Below, piece by piece: positions 1 through 5,100 of a stretch of DNA of 5,131 nucleotides (position 1 is its first letter; each line of letters begins with the position of its first letter). Source of the DNA: Patescibacteria group bacterium AH-259-L07. GTDB taxonomy: Bacteria; Patescibacteriota; Patescibacteriia; UBA2591; UBA6264. Made by a program: the position numbers and the translations under genes. The stretch lies in the NCBI GenBank assembly GCA_027718005.1, contig JALLOP010000092.1:1-5131 (forward strand), given 5' to 3'. Below the pieces are notes generated by a model. It worked only from the letters and a program-made list of their open reading frames with translations. It did no database searches and was not told the origin of the DNA.

Positions 1-30
1 CATAGCTCGCGAGCGGAGCGAGCGACTATG
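1..30. repeat. GC-rich palindrome (hairpin)
   Basis: CATAG at 1-5 pairs with CTATG at 26-30. Inside, TCGC (7-10) can pair with GCGA (22-25), or CTCGC (6-10) with GCGAG (18-22). The interior is made of repeated GAGCG/GCGAG words and is much richer in GC than its surroundings. It has no T-run directly after it, so it is not itself an intrinsic terminator. It may be a dispersed palindromic repeat; the left edge is cut by the window. Confidence 0.5.
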
Positions 31-36
31 TTCTAG
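1..36 (+). CDS. possible 3' tail of an upstream gene (partial)
   Basis: Frame 1 is open from the first base and reads HSSRAERATMF before a TAG at 34-36. It lies just ahead of a terminator, where the end of an upstream gene would be expected. The next gene that ends in the same terminator module (493-816) has a tail starting with the same two codons, CAT AGC (His-Ser), in the same position relative to the module, which supports this reading. Only 11 codons are visible, so no family can be assigned. It could equally be untranslated sequence containing the hairpin at 1-30. Confidence 0.3.
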   Translation, partial: HSSRAERATMF

Positions 37-39
37 AAG

Positions 40-65
40 GGGGTCAGCCAAACTGACCTCTTTTT
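40..65 (+). terminator. intrinsic terminator of the upstream gene
   Basis: An eight-pair stem runs from G40-C60 through G47-C53, with one G-T wobble at 41/59 and loop CCAAA. It is followed at once by TTTTT (61-65). It would end whatever is transcribed into the window from the left. Confidence 0.75.
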
Positions 66-76
66 ATAAAATGCCC

Positions 77-104
77 TTGACTTTTTTCTAAAATCTGTCA
101 TAAT
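77..104 (+). promoter_or_regulatory. sigma-70-type promoter of the small-gene operon
   Basis: The -35 box TTGACT (77-82) and -10 box CATAAT (99-104) are 16 nt apart; TAATAT at 101-106 with 18 nt is an alternative. The start site should lie near 111, giving a leader of about 24 nt with AGGAGG at 121-126. The same promoter is repeated at 838-865, which argues that it is functional. No operator-like inverted repeat is seen around it. Confidence 0.75.
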
Positions 105-134
105 ATATATAAATCAAAAAAGGAGGAAAAGCTA

Positions 135-446
135 ATGAAACGAATTAAGCCATGGAAAGCATGGAAAAGATTCCCCATATGCGTATCTGTTCGTTGTTAC
201 AAGACTGATAAATGGGGCAATTCGATAGACGCACCGTGGAACGAGATTGAGCTTGAAGAGCGTGCATGGACTGATATCATGGTTAAAGTTAAAGGTAGTA
301 ATGCTTCAGTCACGTGTACGTTAGAGGGCATTAAGACTGAAGAAGAGATTGATAAGGCCCTGGAGAAAGCAGCTGAATCAGAGTTTGAGGATTATTTGAC
401 CGAAGAATTAACGCGTTTGATCCAAAAAGCTCTCTTGTCAAAATAA
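135..446 (+). CDS. small hypothetical protein (103 aa)
   Basis: I do not recognise the family. The ATG is fixed by a textbook AGGAGG (121-126) eight bases upstream and by the promoter in front. The N-terminus is basic and rich in Trp (KRIKPWKAWKRF), the middle (about 15-65) looks like alternating beta strands, and the C-terminal third (about 68-103) is a charged helix rich in Glu and Lys. There is no signal peptide, membrane segment or metal-binding motif, so it is probably cytosolic. It is the first gene of a two-gene transcript with the 107-aa gene that starts 46 nt downstream. The pattern [WY]-x-E-[IV]-E-L followed by G-[IL]-K plus an acidic helix also occurs in that neighbour, so the two may be distant paralogues. 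It is a real gene given its signals; its function is unknown. Confidence 0.8.
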   Translation: MKRIKPWKAWKRFPICVSVRCYKTDKWGNSIDAPWNEIELEERAWTDIMVKVKGSNASVTCTLEGIKTEEEIDKALEKAAESEFEDYLTEELTRLIQKALLSK

Positions 447-492
447 AGAAGCACGCCGGCTTTGGCAAAGAAATTAAGGGAAGGAGAAAGCC

Positions 493-816
493 ATGAAGAT
501 AACGGAACATAAAGTAGCATCATGGACAGTGTCACCAATTGAAATGCAGGTACAGGTGAGCCATTGCAACAAAGGGATAACAAAAGGCCCTCATCAAGAA
601 TATACCGAAGTCGAGCTTAAATGGCCTACATGCAAGTTAGTAACAAGTGTTGGTGGGCTTAAGGGCAAAGACGAAGTACGGTGCGTTGTTGATACATTGG
701 TTAAGAAGAATTTGCTTGGCAGGGCAAATACATTGCTTTTAGATATGTTATGTCATGGCCGCGAGGAGGGCGTTTCCCATTTTGAACATAGCGAGAAAGA
801 GGGGTCAGCCAACTGA
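493..816 (+). CDS. small hypothetical protein (107 aa)
   Basis: Family not recognised. AAGGAG at 481-486, six bases before the ATG, sets the start. The protein has a predicted beta-rich first half (MQVQV near 18-22, TEVELKW near 38-44), then GGLKGKDEV and a helix around 58-85. It has four Cys (about 25, 47, 64 and 86), but they are not paired as CxxC, so a zinc site is not supported. The last residues (EKEGSAN) are coded by the terminator module itself, and the TGA stop (814-816) sits in the right arm of the terminator stem, so the C-terminal tail was probably gained or altered when the module landed here. It shares the transcript from the promoter at 77-104 with the gene before it and has no promoter of its own in the 46-nt gap. 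Confidence 0.78.
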   Translation: MKITEHKVASWTVSPIEMQVQVSHCNKGITKGPHQEYTEVELKWPTCKLVTSVGGLKGKDEVRCVVDTLVKKNLLGRANTLLLDMLCHGREEGVSHFEHSEKEGSAN

Positions 817-826
817 TCCCCTTTTT
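801..826 (+). terminator. intrinsic terminator overlapping a stop codon
   Basis: GGGGTCAG (801-808) pairs with CTGATCCCC (813-821) around a CCAA loop, with T817 bulged, and is followed by TTTTT (822-826). The TGA stop of the 107-aa gene (814-816) lies inside the right arm. A ribosome finishing that gene would cover the stem and could weaken termination, allowing some read-through into the next gene. Confidence 0.8.
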
Positions 827-837
827 ATAAAATGCCC

Positions 838-865
838 TTGACTTTTTTCTAAAGTCTGTCATAAT
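838..865 (+). promoter_or_regulatory. sigma-70-type promoter of the 89-aa gene
   Basis: TTGACT (838-843) and CATAAT (860-865) are 16 nt apart, identical in spacing to the promoter at 77-104. TATAAT at 865-870 would be a better -10 box, but its 21-nt spacing from the -35 is too long. The start site is expected near 871-873, with AAGGAGG at 883-889 in the leader. Confidence 0.75.
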
Positions 866-894
866 ATAATATGTAAATCAAAAAGGAGGCAATC

Positions 895-1164
895 ATGACA
901 ATAACAGATGAACAGACGTTTTGGCTTGACGCGAAGGTGCAGCTAACCATAGAGCATCTCAAAAGACATAAGAAGGTTATTTTGAAATGTTTGGGTAAAA
1001 AGTTGTTTGAGCGTCGCGTGTCTAATATGTGTCAGAATCGAGACATTGTACAAGCCCTTAAGCTTCTAATCGATTGCGATGTTGACCATATAAGAATGTG
1101 GCTTAATGAGCTTATATTTCAGAGCGCAGCAAAACGAGCAGCGCAAGAGGTATTCGCAAGATAG
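895..1164 (+). CDS. small hypothetical protein (89 aa)
   Basis: Family not recognised. The start follows AAGGAGG (883-889) by five bases and has its own promoter and terminator, so it is a single-gene transcript. The sequence looks all-helical and basic: a helix near 8-25 (FWLDAKVQLTIEHLKRHKK), one around 28-46 with a KKLFERR stretch, then amphipathic helices about 50-62 and 64-87. Three Cys are scattered (near 32, 46 and 60). There is no signal peptide or membrane span. A small helical nucleic-acid-binding or adaptor protein would fit the charge pattern, but that is only a guess. It shows no visible likeness to the two genes before it, though it uses the same promoter module. Confidence 0.78.
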   Translation: MTITDEQTFWLDAKVQLTIEHLKRHKKVILKCLGKKLFERRVSNMCQNRDIVQALKLLIDCDVDHIRMWLNELIFQSAAKRAAQEVFAR

Positions 1165-1173
1165 TTCTCATTA

Positions 1174-1201
1174 GAGGGGCCTTTTCATTTGGCCCCTTTT
1201 T
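1174..1201 (+). terminator. intrinsic terminator after the 89-aa gene
   Basis: GGGGCC (1176-1181) pairs perfectly with GGCCCC (1191-1196), extendable by A1175-T1197 and G1174-T1198, around a nine-base T-rich loop. A T-run (1197-1201) follows. It begins ten bases after the TAG stop. Confidence 0.88.
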
Positions 1202-1264
1202 GATTATTTTGTTTTGTCATTCTACCTTCCCTTGTCATCTTAAACATCCCTTTTGTTACTCCGC

Positions 1265-1293
1265 TTGCTTGCATGTGAGTGGTTTGATAGAAT
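1265..1293 (+). promoter_or_regulatory. extended -10 promoter of the cell-wall operon
   Basis: TTGCTT (1265-1270) and TAGAAT (1288-1293) are 17 nt apart, and TG at 1285-1286 makes an extended -10 (TGATAGAAT). The usual distance from the -10 box puts the start site at 1300, the A of the femX-like ATG. This predicts a leaderless message, in line with the absence of any ribosome binding site. The rest of the gap (1202-1264) is T-rich with two TTGTCAT words (1214-1220, 1232-1238) and no other recognisable signal. Confidence 0.65.
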
Positions 1294-1299
1294 AGAGAC

Positions 1300-2280
1300 A
1301 TGAACATTGTTGAAGCTAAAGATAAAAAAGCATGGGATAACTTTATTATTTCTAATGGAGATCAATTTTTGCAGTCGTGGGAATGGGCAGAATTTCAAAA
1401 AAAATTAAACAGAAAAATTTGGCGGTTAGATATTAAAGACGGTGATAATATTGTCGGACAGGCATTACTTATTAAACATGTATTTCCCTTGGGAAAAAGT
1501 TATTTGTATTGCCCGCGCGGCCCAATCGCTTCGCTCAAAATCAAAGATCAAAGATCAAAAATCAAAAATTTTTTTGAGTTTTTTATAAATCATTTAGATG
1601 ATTTAGCAAAACAGGAGAACGCGATTTTCCTACGAATAGAACCATTGTCAGATTCAAGATTTGAGATCAAAGATTTGAAAAGAATTAATGATGTTCAGCC
1701 GTCTCAAACGTTGATGTTGGACCTTGCGCATTCAAAGGAGAAAATTCTCTCTCAAATGCATGAAAAAACGAGATATAATATTCGTTTGGCTCAACGCCAT
1801 GGAGTTAAGGTAGGCGAGAGTGATGACATTAAAATATTTTTAGACTTACTTCATGAAACAGCAAAGCGAGAAAAATTCAAATCTCATCCTGATATGTATT
1901 ATCGCACACTATTAAATACGAATTCTCATTTTACTAAGTTATACACCGCTACGTATAAAGGAAAGGTTTTAGCCGCACATATGATGATTTTTTCCGGGCT
2001 AACAGCTACGTATGTTCACGGCGCTTCATCGCGAGAATACAAAGAGGTGATGGCGCCGCATTTGCTTCATTGGTATACGATTCAAATAGCCAAACAAAAA
2101 GGGTATCAATGGTATGACTTGTGGGGCATTGATGAAAAAAAATGGCCAGGGTTAACTAGATTTAAAAAAGGTTTTGGCGGCGATGTCATTGCGTATCCAG
2201 GAACTTTTGATTTGCCGCTCGACAAATTCTGGTATGGTTTGTATAGGGTGGGCGCTTCAATTAAACAACTATTTTGTTAA
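1300..2280 (+). CDS. FemAB/FemX-type peptidoglycan aminoacyltransferase
   Basis: This family transfers amino acids from aminoacyl-tRNA onto the stem peptide of the lipid-linked peptidoglycan precursor at the inner face of the membrane, building the interpeptide bridge. Recognisable marks are FLQSWEWAEFQ near 23-33, CPRGP at 71-75, EKTRYNIRLAQRHGVKV near 155-171, YVHGAS at 238-243, YDLWGID at 272-278 and RFKKGFGG at 287-294. This is the order of the two GNAT-like halves. At 326 aa it matches FemX in size and lacks the long coiled-coil arm of FemA/FemB. The start is taken at the first ATG because the promoter places transcription exactly there. A heptamer repeat codes residues about 79-90 (KIKDQRSKIKN) in a probable loop. 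The carboxypeptidase gene follows 11 nt after the stop, forming a cell-wall operon. The amino acid transferred cannot be told from sequence. Confidence 0.9.
   Translation: MNIVEAKDKKAWDNFIISNGDQFLQSWEWAEFQKKLNRKIWRLDIKDGDNIVGQALLIKHVFPLGKSYLYCPRGPIASLKIKDQRSKIKNFFEFFINHLDDLAKQENAIFLRIEPLSDSRFEIKDLKRINDVQPSQTLMLDLAHSKEKILSQMHEKTRYNIRLAQRHGVKVGESDDIKIFLDLLHETAKREKFKSHPDMYYRTLLNTNSHFTKLYTATYKGKVLAAHMMIFSGLTATYVHGASSREYKEVMAPHLLHWYTIQIAKQKGYQWYDLWGIDEKKWPGLTRFKKGFGGDVIAYPGTFDLPLDKFWYGLYRVGASIKQLFC
1534..1567 (+). repeat. in-gene heptamer tandem repeat (ATCAAAR)
   Basis: Four consecutive seven-base units, ATCAAAG, ATCAAAG, ATCAAAA and ATCAAAA (1540-1567), are preceded by a degenerate CTCAAAA. Seven is not a multiple of three, so the units are read in changing frames and give KIKDQRSKIKN. 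A further ATCAAAGAT occurs at about 1665-1673 in the same gene. The tract lies in a hydrophilic, loop-like part of the femX-like protein. Gain or loss of one unit would shift the frame. Confidence 0.85.
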
Positions 2281-2291
2281 ATTGTTTTAAT

Positions 2292-3221
2292 ATGATTTCT
2301 TTTATTTTATCAATGCTTCTTATTTTAACTTCTTCTCCTGTATTGAATCAGACAGTTTTTTTACATAACAGCATAGAGCAAGACATACGTAGAGAAATAA
2401 CATTTCCCTATTCATTAGGCCCAAAATTAACCGCGCAAAGTGCACTTGTCGTTGACCTTGAATCAGATATTGAATTGTTTTCTAAGAATTCGCACGCAGT
2501 TTTGCCAATTGCAAGTATTACCAAATTGATGACTGTGCTCGTGTTTTTAGAAAATAAGATCAAGGAATGGGATGAAGTAGTTGTAGTTGACTCAAATGAT
2601 TTAATTATTCAGAAGGAGTCCCCGTATACAGGAAGATTAGAAGAAAAAATACAAAGCACACTTGAGCCAGCCGGGCTGGATATAGAAGTAGGGGATAGAT
2701 TAGCTGTTCATGATATATTTTATGGCGGGTTGATTAAATCGGCAAATAATGCCATAAAGATTTTAACCCGTTTAACATATGTTGATGGCGGAAAAACATT
2801 TGTAGATCTCATGAACGAAAAAGCGCATGAGTTTAAAATGAACAATACACATTTTGTTGAACCAACAGGCCTGAGTCCTAAAAATTATTCAACAGCTCAG
2901 GATCTGGTTAAGCTCATAAGAGAAGCTATGAAGCATGATGAAATAAAGCAAGCGATGAGCAACAAGATTTATGATGTTACCATTGTAGGTGTAGATGGTA
3001 AAAAAAGATATCAGCGAGTCTATAGCACTAATAAGTTATTAGGGAGTTTTGTTAATTTAGTCGGTGCAAAAACAGGATATTTAGATGAAAGTGGATATTG
3101 TTTTGCAGGATTGAGTGAATATAATAATCGTAAACTCGCCGTTATTATATTAGGTGCAGCTTCAGATTATGATCGTTTTCAAGAGGTAAAAAGTTTACTA
3201 TGGTGGACATCTTCACCGTAG
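2292..3221 (+). CDS. D-alanyl-D-alanine carboxypeptidase (penicillin-binding protein, S11)
   Basis: A serine DD-peptidase of the S11 family (DacA/PBP5-like), which removes the terminal D-Ala from peptidoglycan stem peptides outside the membrane. All three active-site motifs are present: SITK (Ser75, Lys78), SAN (150-152) and KTG (260-262). An N-terminal hydrophobic stretch (about 2-18) serves as signal peptide or anchor but lacks the usual basic start. I chose ATG at 2292 (309 aa). A TTG at 2274 would overlap the femX-like stop and adds six residues; neither has a ribosome binding site, so translation is probably coupled to the gene before it. There is no C-terminal PBP5-like beta domain or amphipathic anchor. 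The end, LLWWTSSP, stops just after the conserved RFQEVKSLLWWT region and may be slightly clipped by the tnpB element that ends 8 nt further on. No terminator follows the stop. Confidence 0.92.
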   Translation: MISFILSMLLILTSSPVLNQTVFLHNSIEQDIRREITFPYSLGPKLTAQSALVVDLESDIELFSKNSHAVLPIASITKLMTVLVFLENKIKEWDEVVVVDSNDLIIQKESPYTGRLEEKIQSTLEPAGLDIEVGDRLAVHDIFYGGLIKSANNAIKILTRLTYVDGGKTFVDLMNEKAHEFKMNNTHFVEPTGLSPKNYSTAQDLVKLIREAMKHDEIKQAMSNKIYDVTIVGVDGKKRYQRVYSTNKLLGSFVNLVGAKTGYLDESGYCFAGLSEYNNRKLAVIILGAASDYDRFQEVKSLLWWTSSP

Positions 3222-3228
3222 AAATGAT

Positions 3229-3323
3229 GTGAACTACCTATCCCTAAAGGGATAAAGCTTCCTGCTTCATAGTCGAGAGTATTCTCTCAACTCCACAGGC
3301 GTTGATTCCCGCAGTCCCTGCGG
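3229..3323 (-). ncRNA. predicted omega RNA (TnpB guide RNA scaffold)
   Basis: TnpB proteins use an RNA made from the 3' end of their own gene and the right end of the element. Here three hairpins lie one after another on the minus strand. The first is CCGCAG-GGA-CTGCGG (3323-3309). The second is a nine-pair stem with one U-G wobble and an AATA loop (3292-3271). The third is the seven-pair palindrome 3254-3239, which contains the tnpB stop. GTAGTTCAC (3237-3229) ends the scaffold. The guide would be the bases just beyond, starting ATCATTTCTACGGTGA from 3228 downward. The 5' limit of the RNA is unknown and may lie well upstream, inside tnpB. Confidence 0.6.
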
Positions 3324-4443
3324 TAGAAAGCGCTAATGCAAGAATGTTTCTAGCTGCATTTTCATCTCTTGAAAGAACAAGTTTGCAATGAGGACATGTA
3401 TGCGTTCTGGTAGAAAGACTTTTGAAAACTATTTTTTTACATTGTGAACATGTAATAGTTGTTTTTTTAGGGTTTACTCCTACTGCCCATTTACCAGCTT
3501 CCTCCGCTTTGTAATTAAGCAGGTTAAAAAGAGTTCCCCATGCAGCATCATATATTGATTTAGAAAGATATTTGTTTTTAACCATGTTCCTGATAAGGAG
3601 GTTTTCATACCCAATAAAAATATAGTTCTTTATTAAGGAATTGGTTAGTTTATGTAAAAAATCTATTCTTTGATTCGTTGTTTTTTCGTGAATTTGAGCT
3701 ACGTGTAATCTTGATTTTTCTCTGTTTTTACTTCTGAGTTTTTTTCTTGAATGGTTTCTCTGAACTCTTGCCAGTTTTTCCTCTGACGCTCTTAAATATC
3801 TTGGATTCTCTATTTCCTTGCCTGTGTCGGTAGTTAAAAAACTGGTTAATCCTGCATCAATACCAACACAATCTTTTCTAGGTATATTTTCAAGTAAAGG
3901 TTTTTGTGGTAATTCTTTAATAATCTCAATCGAAAAACACGCATACCACTTATTAGTATTTGTTCTTCTGATAGTTAATGTTTTAATGCTTCCTTTTATC
4001 TCTCGATGGAGTATAATTGTAATAGAGCCAATTTTAGAAAGAGTAAGTTTATTGTCCTGTAATGCAAATCCAGATTGAGGATATACCAAGCTATCATATC
4101 TATTTTTTCCTTTAAATCGTGGATACCCTGGTTTTTGATTTTTTCCATTCTTGTTCTCCACAACTCTTCTGAAAAAGTTTTGAAACGCCTTATCTAATCT
4201 TCTTGGTACATCTTGTAATACTTGAGAATATATTTGATTTAATTCTGGTTTCTCCTTTTTAAGCTTTGGGATTTGCTTGATCTGATCAAAGCATGTTATC
4301 CTTGTTTTATCCTTTTCATACGCATTTCTTCTCTGTTCTAAAAAATGATTGTAAAGCCAGCAACAAGAACAAAGAGTTTTTTCAAGAATCTCCTGCTGGG
4401 TTTTAGTTGGATAGAGTCTGTATTTGTAGGTTCGTTTTATCAT
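3244..4443 (-). CDS. tnpB: TnpB RNA-guided endonuclease (IS200/IS605 family)
   Basis: TnpB is the nuclease ancestor of Cas12. It uses an omega RNA from its own 3' end to cut DNA next to a short target-adjacent motif, which keeps its element in place. The protein is full length (399 aa). It has the typical start MIKRTYKYRLYPT, an N-terminal helical domain with the PGYPRFKGK motif (105-113), and a split RuvC fold with Asp196 in VGIDAGL, Glu280 in YENLLIRNM and Asp360 in SRDENAARNI. A zinc finger lies between the last two (Cys332, Cys335, Cys350, Cys353). All catalytic positions are kept, so it is not a nuclease-dead TldR-like derivative. The stop lies in the right-end hairpin. The ATG is 15 nt after the lexA stop with only a weak AAGGA about 12 nt upstream, so it probably depends on lexA transcription. 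It converges with the carboxypeptidase gene. Confidence 0.95.
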   Translation of the reverse strand: MIKRTYKYRLYPTKTQQEILEKTLCSCCWLYNHFLEQRRNAYEKDKTRITCFDQIKQIPKLKKEKPELNQIYSQVLQDVPRRLDKAFQNFFRRVVENKNGKNQKPGYPRFKGKNRYDSLVYPQSGFALQDNKLTLSKIGSITIILHREIKGSIKTLTIRRTNTNKWYACFSIEIIKELPQKPLLENIPRKDCVGIDAGLTSFLTTDTGKEIENPRYLRASEEKLARVQRNHSRKKLRSKNREKSRLHVAQIHEKTTNQRIDFLHKLTNSLIKNYIFIGYENLLIRNMVKNKYLSKSIYDAAWGTLFNLLNYKAEEAGKWAVGVNPKKTTITCSQCKKIVFKSLSTRTHTCPHCKLVLSRDENAARNILALALSTAGTAGINACGVERILSTMKQEALSL

Positions 4444-4458
4444 GTTTGTTTTTGTTCC

Positions 4459-5085
4459 TTAATATAAATTCGGAATCGACTTCACCACAACACCTTGAAT
4501 TTGAAAATCCCGGGTTAAAATTATAGGTCTATGCTGCTTATTCTTAGACCTTGGTTTCAACACAATTGCCTCATTAGAAAAGTGAAATTCTTTAATGGTT
4601 GTCTCATCATCAATTAAGGCGACCACAACATCATTATTTTCTGCGCTTAGCTGTTGGCGCACCAAAATCAGATCACCATCATTAATATTCGCCTTATTCA
4701 TTGAATCACCATGAGCTTTTAATAAAAAATATTTATGAGGCGGCCGAACTAATTTTGTTGACACGGGAATCATTGCTTCAATATTTTCTTCCGCAAGCAC
4801 CATGGTTCCGCACGCAACTTCGCCTACTAAAGGTATTTCAACTGTTTGAGCGTGTGTCTTATCATCCTTTAAATTTTTAATAAGTTGAAGACTGTCATCG
4901 GGCTTACGGCGTAAAAACCCTTTGCGTATTAGTTGGTTAATAATTACCGCAGTTGATCGCGGAGAACGATAGCCCATAACAGACATAAGCTTTCGCACAG
5001 AAGGAGCGCGTCCATAACGCATTAAAAAACTCCTGATTTGGCGAATTGCTTCCGATTCTTTATGTGTTAATTGTTGTTTTTTCAT
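4459..5085 (-). CDS. lexA: LexA SOS repressor / self-cleaving S24 peptidase
   Basis: LexA represses DNA-repair genes and cleaves itself when RecA filaments form on damaged DNA. Numbered from the ATG at 5085 (208 aa; E. coli LexA has 202), residues 27-60 form the winged helix (APSVRKLMSVMGYRSP then INQLIRKGFLRR). The cleavage segment is VGEVACG with the scissile pair Cys92-Gly93, where most LexA proteins have Ala-Gly. The catalytic dyad is Ser128 (HGDSM) and Lys165 (ETTIK), 37 residues apart as in E. coli. The C-terminus looks complete. A GTG at 5103 in the same frame would add six residues, but it lies upstream of the -10 box's end and would not be transcribed, so I reject it. The ATG lies about three bases from the predicted start site, so the message is nearly leaderless. 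tnpB follows 15 nt downstream. Confidence 0.94.
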   Translation of the reverse strand: MKKQQLTHKESEAIRQIRSFLMRYGRAPSVRKLMSVMGYRSPRSTAVIINQLIRKGFLRRKPDDSLQLIKNLKDDKTHAQTVEIPLVGEVACGTMVLAEENIEAMIPVSTKLVRPPHKYFLLKAHGDSMNKANINDGDLILVRQQLSAENNDVVVALIDDETTIKEFHFSNEAIVLKPRSKNKQHRPIILTRDFQIQGVVVKSIPNLY

Positions 5086-5086
5086 A

Positions 5087-5100
5087 TATACATCAGTATA
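5087..5100. promoter_or_regulatory. candidate LexA operator (autoregulation)
   Basis: The minus strand carries a perfect inverted repeat TATAC-TGAT-GTATA that covers the -10 box and the start site, where a repressor would block RNA polymerase. Five-base arms with a four-base gap, and AC/GT flanking the gap, match the layout of Gram-positive (GAAC-N4-GTTC) and cyanobacterial (GTAC-N4-GTNC) LexA boxes. A third half-site, AGTAT, lies at 5113-5109. lexA is commonly autoregulated; that this is the box is inference from position and symmetry. Confidence 0.5.

Larger units (their letters stand above)
36..128 (+). repeat. terminator-promoter module, copy 1
   Basis: This stretch matches 797-891 closely. 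From 60 to 107 it aligns without gaps to 821-868 with one mismatch (A93 against G854). The flanking terminator hairpin and the AAATCAAAA-AGGAGG leader match with small indels. In order it carries a terminator hairpin, a T-run, a -35 box, a -10 box and a ribosome binding site, so it ends one transcript and starts the next. The genes behind the two copies are not alike, so the module is what is duplicated, not a whole gene. Confidence 0.85.
797..891 (+). repeat. terminator-promoter module, copy 2
   Basis: Second copy of the module described at 36-128. It differs mainly by a stronger GGGG/CCCC base in the terminator stem, a few extra bases after the -10 region (ATATG) and one A fewer before the ribosome binding site. 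Unlike copy 1, it lacks the GC palindrome directly upstream. GAACATAGCGAG at 784-795 looks like a shortened remnant of one arm of that palindrome. Confidence 0.85.
3229..4443 (-). mobile_element. IS200/IS605-family tnpB-only element, left end not found
   Basis: On the minus strand the element consists of an intact tnpB followed by a short tail: palindrome TATCCCT-TT-AGGGATA (3254-3239), then GGTAGTTCAC ending at 3229. A subterminal hairpin and a TTCAC end are typical of right ends in this family, so I place the right boundary at 3229; this is pattern-based. There is no tnpA (Y1 transposase). On the other side only 15 nt separate tnpB from the lexA stop, too little for a left end, so the element is probably immobile. 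Coordinates on that side simply use the tnpB start. Confidence 0.7.

Noticed and set aside
392..583. Minus-strand open frame of 63 codons
   Set aside because: It overlaps both small plus-strand genes, has no ribosome binding site or promoter, and matches no family; it is a shadow of the real genes.
1..891. CRISPR array or integron attachment sites
   Set aside because: There are only two module copies nearly 760 bp apart with genes between, no short spacers, and no attC-like core sites; the module parts are explained as terminator, promoter and ribosome binding site.
1214..1245. TTGTCAT words as a second promoter or as part of a dispersed repeat
   Set aside because: Two copies 18 nt apart have no fitting -10 box, and only about ten bases resemble known GTCATTCT-type repeats.
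2274..2291. TTG start adding six residues to the carboxypeptidase
   Set aside because: It overlaps the femX-like stop and has no ribosome binding site; ATG at 2292 is simpler, although coupled re-initiation at TTG cannot be ruled out.
3239..3254. Palindrome as a bidirectional terminator
   Set aside because: No T-run follows on either strand; its place at the tnpB stop and before GTAGTTCAC fits a subterminal element hairpin better.
3818..4078. Plus-strand open frame of 86 codons inside tnpB
   Set aside because: It is antisense to the conserved central part of tnpB, and its hydrophobic look is what the opposite strand of this region would give.
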